Notes: generated from the sequence alone by a model not told the origin. A DNA stretch of 9,824 nt from an uncultured Collinsella sp. (GCA_937926755.1 CALBBA010000061.1:1-9824), one strand, 5' to 3'. Shown: positions 1 to 6,813, counted from the first letter of the stretch. Program-made: numbers and translations.

Positions 1-52
1 CGGCAATGACGGCCAGCACGATGAGATTCGCAGGGTTGAGCAAGTCACTCAT
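1..52 (-). CDS. Start of a minus-strand gene, possible Feo-associated small membrane protein (partial)
   Basis: The reverse complement reads ATG at 52 followed by 16 more codons, giving MSDLLNPANLIVLAVIA before the window ends. An AAGGGGAG Shine-Dalgarno sequence lies a few bases upstream of the ATG, so this start is well supported. The residues are a short polar stretch followed by the beginning of a hydrophobic helix, which suggests a membrane protein. Small FeoB-associated cysteine-rich membrane proteins start in a similar way, and genes for DUF3793 proteins and flavodoxins are often neighbours of feo genes, so this identity is attractive. It remains an inference: too little protein is visible to assign a family, and FeoB or an unrelated membrane protein cannot be excluded. 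Confidence 0.5.
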   Translation of the reverse strand, partial: MSDLLNPANLIVLAVIA

Positions 53-80
53 GCGCTCCCCTTTCAAGTAGCACTATCTA

Positions 81-99
81 GATACCCCCATGGGGTGTC
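81..99. repeat. Imperfect palindrome in the leader of the left minus-strand gene
   Basis: GATACCCC (81-88) and GGGGTGTC (92-99) form an inverted repeat with one mismatch around CAT; the centre CCCCATGGGG is a perfect palindrome. It sits between the minus-strand start codon at 52 and the candidate minus-strand promoter, so it would lie in the 5' untranslated region or at the start of the transcript. It could be an operator or a small hairpin. No known regulator consensus is recognised. Confidence 0.35.
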
Positions 100-103
100 C
101 CCA

Positions 104-134
104 TCTTAACCCAAAATCATGTCCGTTCGGTCAA
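104..134 (-). promoter_or_regulatory. Candidate promoter for the left minus-strand gene
   Basis: On the minus strand TTGACC (129-134) is followed after 19 bases by TTAAGA (104-109). The -35 is good. The -10 is mediocre and the spacer is longer than the usual 17, so this is a weak call. It is back to back with the better promoter for the DUF3793 gene. Confidence 0.3.
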
Positions 135-160
135 TTAGTTTCCCTCTTCAAACTTTTTTG

Positions 161-188
161 TTGACCATGGCTTACTTTCGTGTATAAG
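161..188 (+). promoter_or_regulatory. Promoter of the DUF3793-flavodoxin pair
   Basis: TTGACC (161-166) and TATAAG (183-188) are separated by 16 bases and sit about 40 bases upstream of the GTG start at 227. Both hexamers are close to the sigma-70 consensus. The transcript would begin near 195, inside the candidate iron-regulator site at 189-207. Confidence 0.6.
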
Positions 189-207
189 TTTTCCTAGGCT
201 AACAGTT
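189..207 (+). promoter_or_regulatory. Candidate DtxR/IdeR-like operator half
   Basis: The nine bases TAGGCTAAC (195-203) match the centre of the actinobacterial IdeR/DtxR iron-box consensus TTAGGTTAGGCTAACCTAA at every position. The outer bases match poorly: only two of the remaining ten agree. The site lies just after the -10, at the expected transcription start, where a bound repressor would block initiation. The iron-linked neighbourhood makes iron control plausible, but a 9-base match can arise by chance and the palindrome is incomplete. Confidence 0.3.
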
Positions 208-226
208 TAGATCCGTAAGGAGCGCC

Positions 227-931
227 GTGACTCGAACCATAGACATCCCAACGTTTCAGGCAGCAGTCGTGCGCAACTGCTCTCCCACGCTCGCGGGCAT
301 CAAGCCGGCATCGCTCTTTACCTATCCAGGCACCTACGCCCACGGGGACGGCTCGACCACAACCGAAACCATCGCAGAACGCCGAGCACGCCTGCTCAAC
401 GTTATCGCCCAGTGCAATCGCGAGCTTGACCCGCTCGGCATCCACCTGAGTGTTTTGGTCTGGCGGCCCTGCGGAGCGCTCGTGTACGCGTACCGAGCCA
501 AAAGCCTCACCACCTATTTCGCAGACCCTCGCGCCCAAACGGCGCTCACCTCGGAAGGCTACGACACGAGAGACCTTTCGACATGCCTTGTGCATTTGGC
601 ATCACGCATCACGCTCGCAAGCAATAACGTCGCGGAATGCGCCTGCAGCCAGACTCGATGCGCACTACCCCAGCAAGCTAGCTGCAGCAAAGACTGCACC
701 TGCGAGTTTCCGCACGAAATAGGCTACTTCCTTGGATATCCCTACGACGACGTGCACGAGTTTATCGTCCAGCGCGGCGAGAACTACAAGGTCTTTGGGG
801 CCTGGAAGGTCTACGCAAATGTCGAGCAGGCGCTTGCGACGTTTGATGCCTACCGTGCCTGCACCCAATACTTCACTTTTGTCTATCAGCAGGGCTACAG
901 CCTGGCACAACTTGCCCAGGCGACCCGATAG
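227..931 (+). CDS. DUF3793 family protein with cysteine-rich insert
   Basis: A 234-residue soluble protein with the family hallmarks: CSPTLAGIKPASLF near the N-terminus (residues 18-31), FPHEIGYFLGYPYDDVHEFI at 161-180, and a C-terminal segment (GAWKVY, then AYRACTQYF). GTG at 227 is the start because GTAAGGAG lies 4 bases upstream and the N-terminal motif follows at the usual distance. The biochemical function of DUF3793 is unknown; its genes commonly accompany feo and flavodoxin genes, so a role in iron or redox handling is inferred. Residues 138-159 hold six cysteines (138, 140, 145, 153, 157, 159), just before the conserved FPHEIG segment, in what looks like an insert. A flavodoxin gene follows 46 bases downstream and is probably co-transcribed. 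No signal peptide or membrane segment is visible. Confidence 0.85.
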   Translation: MTRTIDIPTFQAAVVRNCSPTLAGIKPASLFTYPGTYAHGDGSTTTETIAERRARLLNVIAQCNRELDPLGIHLSVLVWRPCGALVYAYRAKSLTTYFADPRAQTALTSEGYDTRDLSTCLVHLASRITLASNNVAECACSQTRCALPQQASCSKDCTCEFPHEIGYFLGYPYDDVHEFIVQRGENYKVFGAWKVYANVEQALATFDAYRACTQYFTFVYQQGYSLAQLAQATR

Positions 932-977
932 AACGTACAAACCGCGACGCTACGCCGCACAACCGAAAGGAAAACAT

Positions 978-1397
978 ATGAGCAAGATCGCAGTCGTCTA
1001 CTGGAGCGGTACAGGCAACACCGAGGCCATGGCAAACTTCGTTGCCGAGGGCGCAACCGGTGCCGGCGCCGAGGCAGAGGTCATCCCCTGCGCCGACTTC
1101 TCTGCCGACAAGGCCGCCGAATATGATGCCTTCGCCTTCGGCTGCCCCGCCATGGGCTCCGAGGAGCTTGAGTATGACGAGTTTCAGCCTATGTGGGATG
1201 AGGTCAAGGAGACCCTCGGCGACAAGAAGGTCGTCCTCTTTGGCTCCTATTCGTGGGCCGAGGGCGAGTGGATGGACAACTGGAAGGCCGACGCCGACGA
1301 GGCCGGCGTCAACGTCGTGGACTCCGTCATTTGCTACGATGCGCCCGACGATGAGGGCGAGGCGGCCTGCAAGGCCCTCGGAGCCGAGCTCGCGTAA
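978..1397 (+). CDS. Flavodoxin
   Basis: A 139-residue short-chain flavodoxin, a soluble FMN-binding one-electron carrier of the cytoplasm. The N-terminal beta strand KIAVVYW runs into the phosphate-binding loop SGTGNTEAM (residues 10-18). The two loops that stack on the isoalloxazine ring are recognisable at GCPAMGSEELE and at GSYSWAEGEWMDNW. The protein is very acidic, which is typical. ATG at 978 is the start: AAAGGA (966-971) is 6 bases upstream and the protein begins directly with the first flavodoxin strand. It follows the DUF3793 gene by 46 bases with no terminator between them, so they are likely one transcript. Flavodoxins replace ferredoxins under iron limitation in many bacteria, which fits the iron-linked context. 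The partner enzyme cannot be told from the sequence. Confidence 0.93.
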   Translation: MSKIAVVYWSGTGNTEAMANFVAEGATGAGAEAEVIPCADFSADKAAEYDAFAFGCPAMGSEELEYDEFQPMWDEVKETLGDKKVVLFGSYSWAEGEWMDNWKADADEAGVNVVDSVICYDAPDDEGEAACKALGAELA

Positions 1398-1448
1398 CGA
1401 AACCAGGCCTCCAAAAGAGCCTGTATCACAGCGCATCCCCATCCCTAC

Positions 1449-1490
1449 AAAAGAGCGGGGGCTGGATTCAGGTCCAGCCCCCGCTCTTTT
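1449..1490. terminator. Bidirectional intrinsic terminator between convergent genes
   Basis: A perfect 18-bp inverted repeat (1449-1466 and 1473-1490) with a 6-base loop TTCAGG. The stem begins with AAAA and ends with TTTT, so RNA from either strand ends in a uridine tract. It lies between the flavodoxin gene on the plus strand and the ABC ATPase gene on the minus strand, and should terminate both. Confidence 0.93.
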
Positions 1491-1513
1491 GTAACGGCAG
1501 TTACATCAACCGG

Positions 1514-2266
1514 CTACGAAATATTGCCCAAGAACGCCTTGGTGCGCTCGCTCTTGGGGTGGTCGAAGACCTCGCTCGGCGTACCCTCTTCCACAATGAC
1601 GCCGCCGTCCATAAAGACGACGCGGTCGGCGACATCGCGGGCAAAGCCCATCTCGTGCGTCACGACGATCATGGTCATGCCGTCGCGCGCCAAGTCGCGC
1701 ATGACGCCCAGGACGTCGCGCACGAGCTCGGGGTCGAGCGCCGAGGTGGCCTCGTCAAAGAGCATGACGTGCGGGTTCATCGACAGGGCGCGGGCGATGG
1801 CAACGCGCTGCTGCTGGCCGCCCGAGAGCTGGCTCGGCATAAAGTCGATACGCTCGGCAAGACCGACCTTGGTCAGCTCCTCGACGGCAATCTTCTCGGC
1901 CTCTTCCTTGCTGCGCTTGAGCACCTTCTGCTGCGCAAGCATAACGTTCTTTTTGACTGACAGGTGCGGGAACAAATTAAACTGCTGGAACACCATACCC
2001 AGATGCGTGCGCACCTTGTTAAGGTCGACGCCCTTGGCGCACACGTCCACACCCTCAACGACAATCGAGCCACTCGTGGGATGCTCAAGACGGTTGATGC
2101 AGCGAAGCATCGTCGACTTACCCGAGCCCGAGGGACCCAGAACTACGACGACCTCGCCCTTATGCACATCCAGATCGATATCTCGCAGAACGACGTTATC
2201 GCCAAAGGCTTTCTGGAGGTTCTTGATACTGACGACAACCTCGTTCGAGTTATTGGTTTCGCTCAT
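1514..2266 (-). CDS. glnQ: Polar amino acid ABC transporter ATP-binding protein (GlnQ type)
   Basis: A 250-residue cytoplasmic ATPase that powers uptake through the permease encoded just upstream. All nucleotide-binding motifs are present: Walker A GPSGSGKST (44-52), Q-loop FQQFNLF around Q94, signature LSGGQQQR (147-154), Walker B VMLFDE (167-172) with D-loop SALD, and switch histidine H204 in VTHEMGFA. The length and the FQQFNLFPHLSV segment are typical of the glutamine/polar amino acid (PAAT) family. The SD TAAGGAGG lies 6 bases before the ATG, and its first bases are the TAA stop of the permease gene, so the two genes are probably translationally coupled. It is the last gene of the operon, followed by the strong hairpin at 1449-1490. 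The family is certain; the exact amino acid is not, so the symbol is a family label. Confidence 0.95.
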   Translation of the reverse strand: MSETNNSNEVVVSIKNLQKAFGDNVVLRDIDLDVHKGEVVVVLGPSGSGKSTMLRCINRLEHPTSGSIVVEGVDVCAKGVDLNKVRTHLGMVFQQFNLFPHLSVKKNVMLAQQKVLKRSKEEAEKIAVEELTKVGLAERIDFMPSQLSGGQQQRVAIARALSMNPHVMLFDEATSALDPELVRDVLGVMRDLARDGMTMIVVTHEMGFARDVADRVVFMDGGVIVEEGTPSEVFDHPKSERTKAFLGNIS

Positions 2267-2278
2267 GATAGGACCTCC

Positions 2279-3640
2279 TTACAGACCGGCGATGTGATCG
2301 GCGGGCGTCGCGACGACCTGTCCGGCGCTCTTGGCGGGACGCTTCTTCTTGGTCTCGGCCGTGCCCAAAAGCCTTGCCTCAAGACCGCTCACCAAGCGAG
2401 CGAGCGGCAGGGTGATGACCAGATAGAACAGGGCGGCAACCACGTACGGTGTAATGGAGCCCGTCGTGGCCACGATGGTGCGGGCGTTCATGACGATCTC
2501 GACCACGCCCACGGCCGCGAGCAGCGACGTATCCTTGTAAAGCAGGATAAATTCACTGGTCAGCGTAGGCAGGACATTACGGAACGTCTGCGGAATCATG
2601 ACATAGAGCAGCGTCTGGAACGCGTTCATGCCCAGCGAACGCGCGGCCTCGTTCTGGCCCTTGGGGATCGACTGAATACCGGCACGGAAAATCTCACACA
2701 GATAGGCAGACGAATTCATGGCCATGACGATGACGCCGAGCACATAGTCGTCAACCTTGACGCCGGCCAGCGGCAGGCCAAAGAACGCGATGTAGATCTG
2801 CAGGAACGCCGGCGTACCACGGATGATATTCACATAGATGCCGGCAAGGCAACGCAGGATGCGCGACTTGGAGATGCGCATGAGCGACAGGGCAAAGCCG
2901 AAGGGAATTGCCAGCGGAAACGCCACGAGCACGATCGAGAGCGACATGAGGAAGCCTTTGAAGACGATCGGCAGGCTCTGGACCAAAATGACCGGGTTCA
3001 AGAACAGGCGCAGGAACATGTTGGAATTCCATGCCTCGACCCACGGCTGCTCCTTAAGGTCGGCCAGGAAGTTATCGAATGCCGTCACGCCCTTGATCTC
3101 CACCGACGGAATCTTGGAGATCTTCTTGGTCGAACCATCGGCCAAAGTGTAGGTGCCGCCAAAGGCCTCGTCGCCGCCCTCGACGGGGAACGTCACGCCG
3201 TAGACCTCGATGCGGAAATAGCCGCCGGCCGGAGCCGTCTCGCCAAAATCGATCTTGAGCGTCTGGCCGTCGACCTTGCACGTAGGCTTCATGGGCGTAC
3301 GGTCCATAAGGTCATCGCCCGAGAGCATCGTCAGACGCGTGTCGTCCGCACCAAAGGTCGTGCCATCGGCAAACGTCAGCGAAAGACCGCTCAGTTCCTC
3401 GTCGGCATCGGCCTGGGCCTCCCAGGTGATACGAGTCTCGGTGCCACCGACTACGTCGCTACCCGAACCGGTATTGGGTCGGGCGGTGATCTTTGCGGTC
3501 TCAAGTGCCTGAGCAGTCGAGGGCACGCAGGCCCCCGCGCATACCAGGGCGAGCACCACAGCCAGGGCGCAGGCCAGCTTTTGAAGCATCAAGGGCAGTG
3601 GATGGCTCTTGCCCATGGCTCCTTGGTTCAATCGAGACAA
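2279..3640 (-). CDS. Amino acid ABC transporter permease with exported N-terminal domain
   Basis: A 453-residue inner-membrane subunit, about twice the usual 215-230 residues of polar amino acid permeases. Residues 19-45 are a hydrophobic signal or anchor segment ending in a possible cleavage site after AQA (43-45). Residues 46 to about 185 are polar, rich in Thr, Gly and beta-type patterns, and should lie outside the membrane. The permease domain spans about 217-435, with the family segment IRGTPAFLQ (273-281) and the EAA coupling loop starting at E331 (EAARSLGMN). A lysine/arginine-rich tail follows. The start is taken as TTG at 3638-3640, because AGGAG lies 5 bases upstream; an in-frame ATG at 3614-3616 also follows an AGGAG but only 2 bases away. 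One permease gene implies a homodimer. The N-terminal domain does not resemble a periplasmic-binding-protein fold; its role is unknown. Confidence 0.9.
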   Translation of the reverse strand: MSRLNQGAMGKSHPLPLMLQKLACALAVVLALVCAGACVPSTAQALETAKITARPNTGSGSDVVGGTETRITWEAQADADEELSGLSLTFADGTTFGADDTRLTMLSGDDLMDRTPMKPTCKVDGQTLKIDFGETAPAGGYFRIEVYGVTFPVEGGDEAFGGTYTLADGSTKKISKIPSVEIKGVTAFDNFLADLKEQPWVEAWNSNMFLRLFLNPVILVQSLPIVFKGFLMSLSIVLVAFPLAIPFGFALSLMRISKSRILRCLAGIYVNIIRGTPAFLQIYIAFFGLPLAGVKVDDYVLGVIVMAMNSSAYLCEIFRAGIQSIPKGQNEAARSLGMNAFQTLLYVMIPQTFRNVLPTLTSEFILLYKDTSLLAAVGVVEIVMNARTIVATTGSITPYVVAALFYLVITLPLARLVSGLEARLLGTAETKKKRPAKSAGQVVATPADHIAGL

Positions 3641-3706
3641 GGTGGCTCCTAACGTTTAAGTTGCCGACATAACGGGGCGGGATGACGCCCATTCAAGAAA
3701 CGCAAA

Positions 3707-3733
3707 GGCCCTCTCCGCAAAACGGAAAGGGCC
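3707..3733 (-). terminator. Intercistronic hairpin between binding protein and permease genes
   Basis: GGCCCTCTCCG (3707-3717) and CGGAAAGGGCC (3723-3733) form an 11-bp stem with a 5-base loop. The single non-Watson-Crick position is a U-G pair in minus-strand RNA. A broken T-rich run (TTTGCGTTTCTT) follows on the minus strand. The position just after the binding-protein stop codon suggests a leaky terminator or an mRNA-stabilising hairpin that raises binding protein above permease and ATPase. Confidence 0.65.
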
Positions 3734-3755
3734 CGCGCGCAATCAAGTGACTATT

Positions 3756-4616
3756 TTACTTGATGTTGTACTTAGCCATGAGGGCGTCAACGGTACCGTC
3801 GTCGGTCAGGTCCTTGATGGCCTGGTTGATGTCGTCCTTGAGCTTGGTGTTGCCCTGGTTGATGGCGATGGCGTACTCCTCGCCGGTGCTGACCTGCTTG
3901 ATGGTCTGGCAGGTGTTGAACTGCTCGGCGGTCAGCTGGCTGGCAACGGAGCGGTTGGTGACTACGGCGTCGCCCTTATCGGACTGCAGGGCGCTGAAGC
4001 ACTCGGTAGCGTCCTTGTAGGGGACGATCTTGGCCTTGGGGAAGTTCTCCTGGGCAAAGGCCTCGGCGGTCGAGCCAGACTGGACGATGATGGTAGCGTC
4101 AGCGTTGTTGAGCTTCTCGCTGTAGTTGTCGGCCGTGATGTCGGTGTTATCGACCTTGGTCACGATAGCCTGATCGTCCATGTAATAGGAATCAGAGAAA
4201 GTGACTTCCTTCTCACGCTCGGGCGTGTCGGTGATAGCCGCGATGGAAACGTCATACTTGGCGCCCGAAGCGACGCCCGGAACCAGCGTGTCAAAGTCAT
4301 TGTTGACATACTCGACATCCAGGCCCAGCTTGTCGCCGATAGCCTTGATGAGCTCAAGGTCAAAGCCCTGATAATCGCCGTTGTCATCCTTGTACTCAAA
4401 CGGAGCGTACTCGGCAGAGGTGCCGACGGTCAGTGTACCGTCCTTGACGAGCGCGTACTCCTTGGAGCCGTCGACCTTCTCGACCTTAGCGTCGTCAGAG
4501 CTGCTGGAACCGGCATCAGAACCAGAGGTGGCGTTGGACGAGCCGCAGCCCGTCAGAGCAAGGGCGAGCGCCATAGCACCCGTGGCGGCAAATGCGCCGA
4601 GCTTCTTCAGCTTCAT
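3756..4616 (-). CDS. Amino acid ABC transporter substrate-binding lipoprotein
   Basis: A 286-residue extracytoplasmic binding protein that captures an amino acid and delivers it to the permease. The N-terminus MKLKKLGAF is followed by a hydrophobic stretch and the lipobox LTGC with Cys24 as the lipidation site, then a Ser/Asp-rich linker. The mature part is a type 2 periplasmic-binding fold: TLTVGTSAEYAPFEY and GFDLELIKAIGDKLG in lobe 1, then the DTPEREKEVTFSDSYY segment, whose arginine usually holds the substrate carboxylate, and SGSTAEAF in lobe 2. The reading frame is open to 4682, but ATG at 4616 is the start: AAGGAG lies upstream at 4624-4629, the signal peptide begins there, and the promoter -10 at 4674-4679 lies inside the longer frame. 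It is the first gene of the three-gene importer operon. Substrate specificity is not readable. Confidence 0.95.
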   Translation of the reverse strand: MKLKKLGAFAATGAMALALALTGCGSSNATSGSDAGSSSSDDAKVEKVDGSKEYALVKDGTLTVGTSAEYAPFEYKDDNGDYQGFDLELIKAIGDKLGLDVEYVNNDFDTLVPGVASGAKYDVSIAAITDTPEREKEVTFSDSYYMDDQAIVTKVDNTDITADNYSEKLNNADATIIVQSGSTAEAFAQENFPKAKIVPYKDATECFSALQSDKGDAVVTNRSVASQLTAEQFNTCQTIKQVSTGEEYAIAINQGNTKLKDDINQAIKDLTDDGTVDALMAKYNIK

Positions 4617-4673
4617 AATCAGTCTCCTTCCGGTGACCTCGTTTGATTCAGAGGTCTGCAAAAACTGTTGGCT

Positions 4674-4702
4674 ATTATGCACCCGGAATTACGAATCTGC
4701 AA
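4674..4702 (-). promoter_or_regulatory. Promoter of the amino acid importer operon
   Basis: On the minus strand TTGCAG (4697-4702) and CATAAT (4674-4679) are separated by exactly 17 bases, about 60 bases upstream of the lipoprotein ATG. Both hexamers match the sigma-70 consensus at four or five positions. No attenuator or riboswitch fold is evident in the short leader between 4617 and 4668. Confidence 0.7.
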
Positions 4703-4763
4703 TGAGAAAACTGATTGAAACAAACCCATAACGTGAATGGAACACTCCACTTTGTAACAGTCA

Positions 4764-5630
4764 TTACTGCTGCAATGACCTTAATAGTCTAATTTCAGCT
4801 GCATAACCTGCAAGTTCGTTCGGAGTCTCCAAAATAAACGGCAGCGAACGCAAACGGCCATTCGATACAATATTCTGCATAACCTGCATACCGCCACCAA
4901 ATTCCTCGCTGCCAAGGTATCCCTTGCCGATGCACTCGTGACGATCTTTATGGGCGCCACAAGGGTTCTTCGAATCGTTGATGTGTACGGCATGTAAGCG
5001 ATCGATACCCACCACGCGGTCGAACTCGTCGAGTACGTCGTCCAGATCATGGATGATGTCGTAGCCGGCATCGCTCACATGGCAGGTGTCCAAACAAACG
5101 CCCAGCTTTTCGGACAGCTCTGGGCGCTTGGCGGCAACGCCCTCGATAATGCACGCCAGTTCTTCAAAGCTACGGCCCACCTCGGTGCCCTTTCCTGCCA
5201 TGGTCTCGAGTAATACCGTCGTCTGCTGCCCCTCAAACATCACCTGGCACAGCGTGTCGACAATCATCTGAATGCCGACGTCGGAGCCCTGTCCCACATG
5301 CGCACCGGGATGGAAGTTGTAGTAGTTGCCGGGCAGCGCTTCCAGACGCTGCAAATCTTCCGCCATAGCCTCCAAGGCAAACTCGCGCGCCCGCTCCTTA
5401 GCGGAGCAGGGGTTATAGGTATACGGGGCATGCGCCACCAGCGGTCCAAAGTCGTTTTGCGCCATAAGCTCGCGCAGAGCCGCCACGTCATCCATGTCAA
5501 GGTCTTTTGCCTTGCCACCGCGCGGGTTGCGCGTAAAGAATGCAAAGGTATTGGCGCCAATGGACAACGCCGTCTCCCCCATTGCCCGATAGCCCTTCGT
5601 CGTCGAAAGATGGCACCCAATCGTCAGCAT
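4764..5630 (-). CDS. nfo: Endonuclease IV (apurinic/apyrimidinic endonuclease)
   Basis: A 288-residue TIM-barrel enzyme of base excision repair that cuts DNA 5' to abasic sites and can remove damaged 3' ends. All nine expected zinc ligands are present in order: H67 (VAHAPY), H107 (NFHPGAH), E142 (LLETMAGKG), D181 and H184 (LDTCH), H216 (AVHINDSK), D229 and H231 (KDRHECIGKG), E268 (LETPNE). The segment GANTFAFFTRNPRGG near the N-terminus is also typical. The open frame extends to 5714, but ATG at 5630 is preferred: AGGGAG precedes it, the family begins with this residue context (MLTIGCHLS), and the extra upstream codons run through the palindromic repeat. An ATG 6 codons earlier lacks a good SD. 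It stands alone between the importer promoter and the repeat at 5648-5735. Confidence 0.95.
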   Translation of the reverse strand: MLTIGCHLSTTKGYRAMGETALSIGANTFAFFTRNPRGGKAKDLDMDDVAALRELMAQNDFGPLVAHAPYTYNPCSAKERAREFALEAMAEDLQRLEALPGNYYNFHPGAHVGQGSDVGIQMIVDTLCQVMFEGQQTTVLLETMAGKGTEVGRSFEELACIIEGVAAKRPELSEKLGVCLDTCHVSDAGYDIIHDLDDVLDEFDRVVGIDRLHAVHINDSKNPCGAHKDRHECIGKGYLGSEEFGGGMQVMQNIVSNGRLRSLPFILETPNELAGYAAEIRLLRSLQQ

Positions 5631-5647
5631 CTCCAGCTCCCTCTTCA

Positions 5648-5735
5648 TCAGTTGCGGTGAAATACGGTCTATTGGTGCCCTATTTTGGCGCAAGCAGACC
5701 GTATTCCACCGCAAGTTATAAAAGGGGCATCAGGA
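5648..5735 (-). repeat. 88-bp palindromic repeat, copy 1
   Basis: The unit begins TCAGTTGCGGTG and ends with TATTCCACCGCAAGTT then ATAAAAGGGGCATCAGGA. Two 19-base arms (5652-5670 and 5696-5714) are complementary at 18 positions and enclose a 25-base loop that can form a smaller GTGCC/GGCGC stem. It is identical in length to the copy at 6814-6901. The outer arms and the 34-base right end are almost unchanged between copies, while the inner arm bases differ in a paired way. It sits 17 bases upstream of the endonuclease IV start, after the oxidoreductase gene. It resembles a REP or MITE type element; its role as a terminator, promoter or structured RNA is not established. Confidence 0.85.
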
Positions 5736-5782
5736 GCAAAGGCCTCCAGGCATTCCAAGCGCTGGCGCCATGCCCCCACGCC

Positions 5783-6802
5783 CTAAAGTTTCAAGCGAAT
5801 CGCATCGATGATGTGCGCACAGCGCTGTGTGGCGGCTAGGGACATGATGGGGCTTTCGAGTTTCCCCGCCTGAATGAGCTGCGTCGCATGCGACGCCTCA
5901 CCGTAAAAATCATCGACCTCAAATGGTGCATCGATTTCGAGTATCCGACCGTCGGAATACTTCACATGAGCGAGCTCGGGGCGATGGAGCCGCTCGATTT
6001 CCAACGAGCCCCGCTCACAGGCAATCGTTAAGCGGCTTTCATATGTTGCTTTGCCGTCGCACACCATATGAATGGGTATACCGTCGACGCTCATATGGAT
6101 CTCGTCGGCCCAATCGACGCGGCCGCCCGATACGTCACGCCAGCGAACTTCACGAGACGAAACCTCGCAAGCGCCCGCGAGCAAATCCTCAAACCAACCG
6201 ACTGCATAGCAGCCCATGTCATATAGACAGCCGCCCTGCAACGGATCAAGCAGATAGTCTGAAGGAGACTCGCCGTAATCGAGCTTTTGCACGCTTTCAA
6301 TCGAGACAATACGGCCAAGCTCACCCGACGCAAGCAAGTCCTTCACGCGAGTGCGCATCGGGCAAAACCGATTCTTCATCGCCTCCATAAACAGCACGCC
6401 GCGCTCGCGAGAGGTGGAGGCAATCGAGAGAGCCTCTTCCTCACTCAAAACGGCCGGCTTTTCGCACAGCACGGCCTTTCCGGCGCGCAGCGCGCGACAG
6501 GCCCAACGCGTATGCATACCATGCGGAAGAGCCAAGTAAATTGCGTCGACATCGGGGTCGGCAATCAGCGCGTCATAAGCCGCATCGCCGTTATCGTCGA
6601 CCGAGGCATGGCCATGCGCAGCATCAATCGAAAACGCTCGGCAAAATTCCTCGACATGTGCAGGAGTGCGGCCGGCCGCAGCCACCAGCCGTGCCCCGTC
6701 GACCTTCTTGAGCGACGATGCAAATCGATGAGAAATGTGCCCAGCGCCCAAAATGCCCCAACGAACCTCACGCGAATCATCCCATGAATCCCGATGGCCC
6801 AC
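5783..6802 (-). CDS. Gfo/Idh/MocA family oxidoreductase
   Basis: A 339-residue NAD(P)-dependent dehydrogenase of the family that oxidises sugars, inositols and related compounds. The N-terminal Rossmann domain starts with WGILGAGHISH (15-25), continues with the PHGMHT segment (93-98), and has the hallmark CEKP (113-116) whose lysine takes part in catalysis. The C-terminal alpha/beta domain runs to the end and the length is typical. The start is GTG at 6800-6802, supported by AAGGGGG 6 bases upstream and by the absence of any later start before the dinucleotide-binding motif. The 88-bp repeat copy 2 ends about 12 bases upstream of this start and copy 1 lies 47 bases after its stop. There is no sugar transporter or kinase beside it, so the substrate is unknown. 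Confidence 0.92.
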   Translation of the reverse strand: MGHRDSWDDSREVRWGILGAGHISHRFASSLKKVDGARLVAAAGRTPAHVEEFCRAFSIDAAHGHASVDDNGDAAYDALIADPDVDAIYLALPHGMHTRWACRALRAGKAVLCEKPAVLSEEEALSIASTSRERGVLFMEAMKNRFCPMRTRVKDLLASGELGRIVSIESVQKLDYGESPSDYLLDPLQGGCLYDMGCYAVGWFEDLLAGACEVSSREVRWRDVSGGRVDWADEIHMSVDGIPIHMVCDGKATYESRLTIACERGSLEIERLHRPELAHVKYSDGRILEIDAPFEVDDFYGEASHATQLIQAGKLESPIMSLAATQRCAHIIDAIRLKL

Positions 6803-6813
6803 GACAGCCCCCT

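Noticed and set aside
1964..3652. A 562-codon plus-strand open frame opposite the permease and ATPase genes
   Set aside because: It is the antisense shadow of two well-recognised ABC genes. Its product is rich in His, Arg, Gln and Asp with no family features, and it has no supporting ribosome binding site.
3747..4646. A 299-codon plus-strand open frame opposite the binding lipoprotein
   Set aside because: It mirrors the lipoprotein codons; the Val/Leu/Gly/Asp-rich product is a typical shadow of a GC-rich gene.
4617..4668. Riboswitch or T-box in the importer leader
   Set aside because: The leader is only about 50 bases and has neither a T-box sequence nor a terminator/antiterminator pair.
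5631..5714. Longer N-terminus for endonuclease IV through the palindromic repeat
   Set aside because: The extra residues come from repeat DNA and are not family-like; ATG at 5630 has its own SD and matches the usual start.
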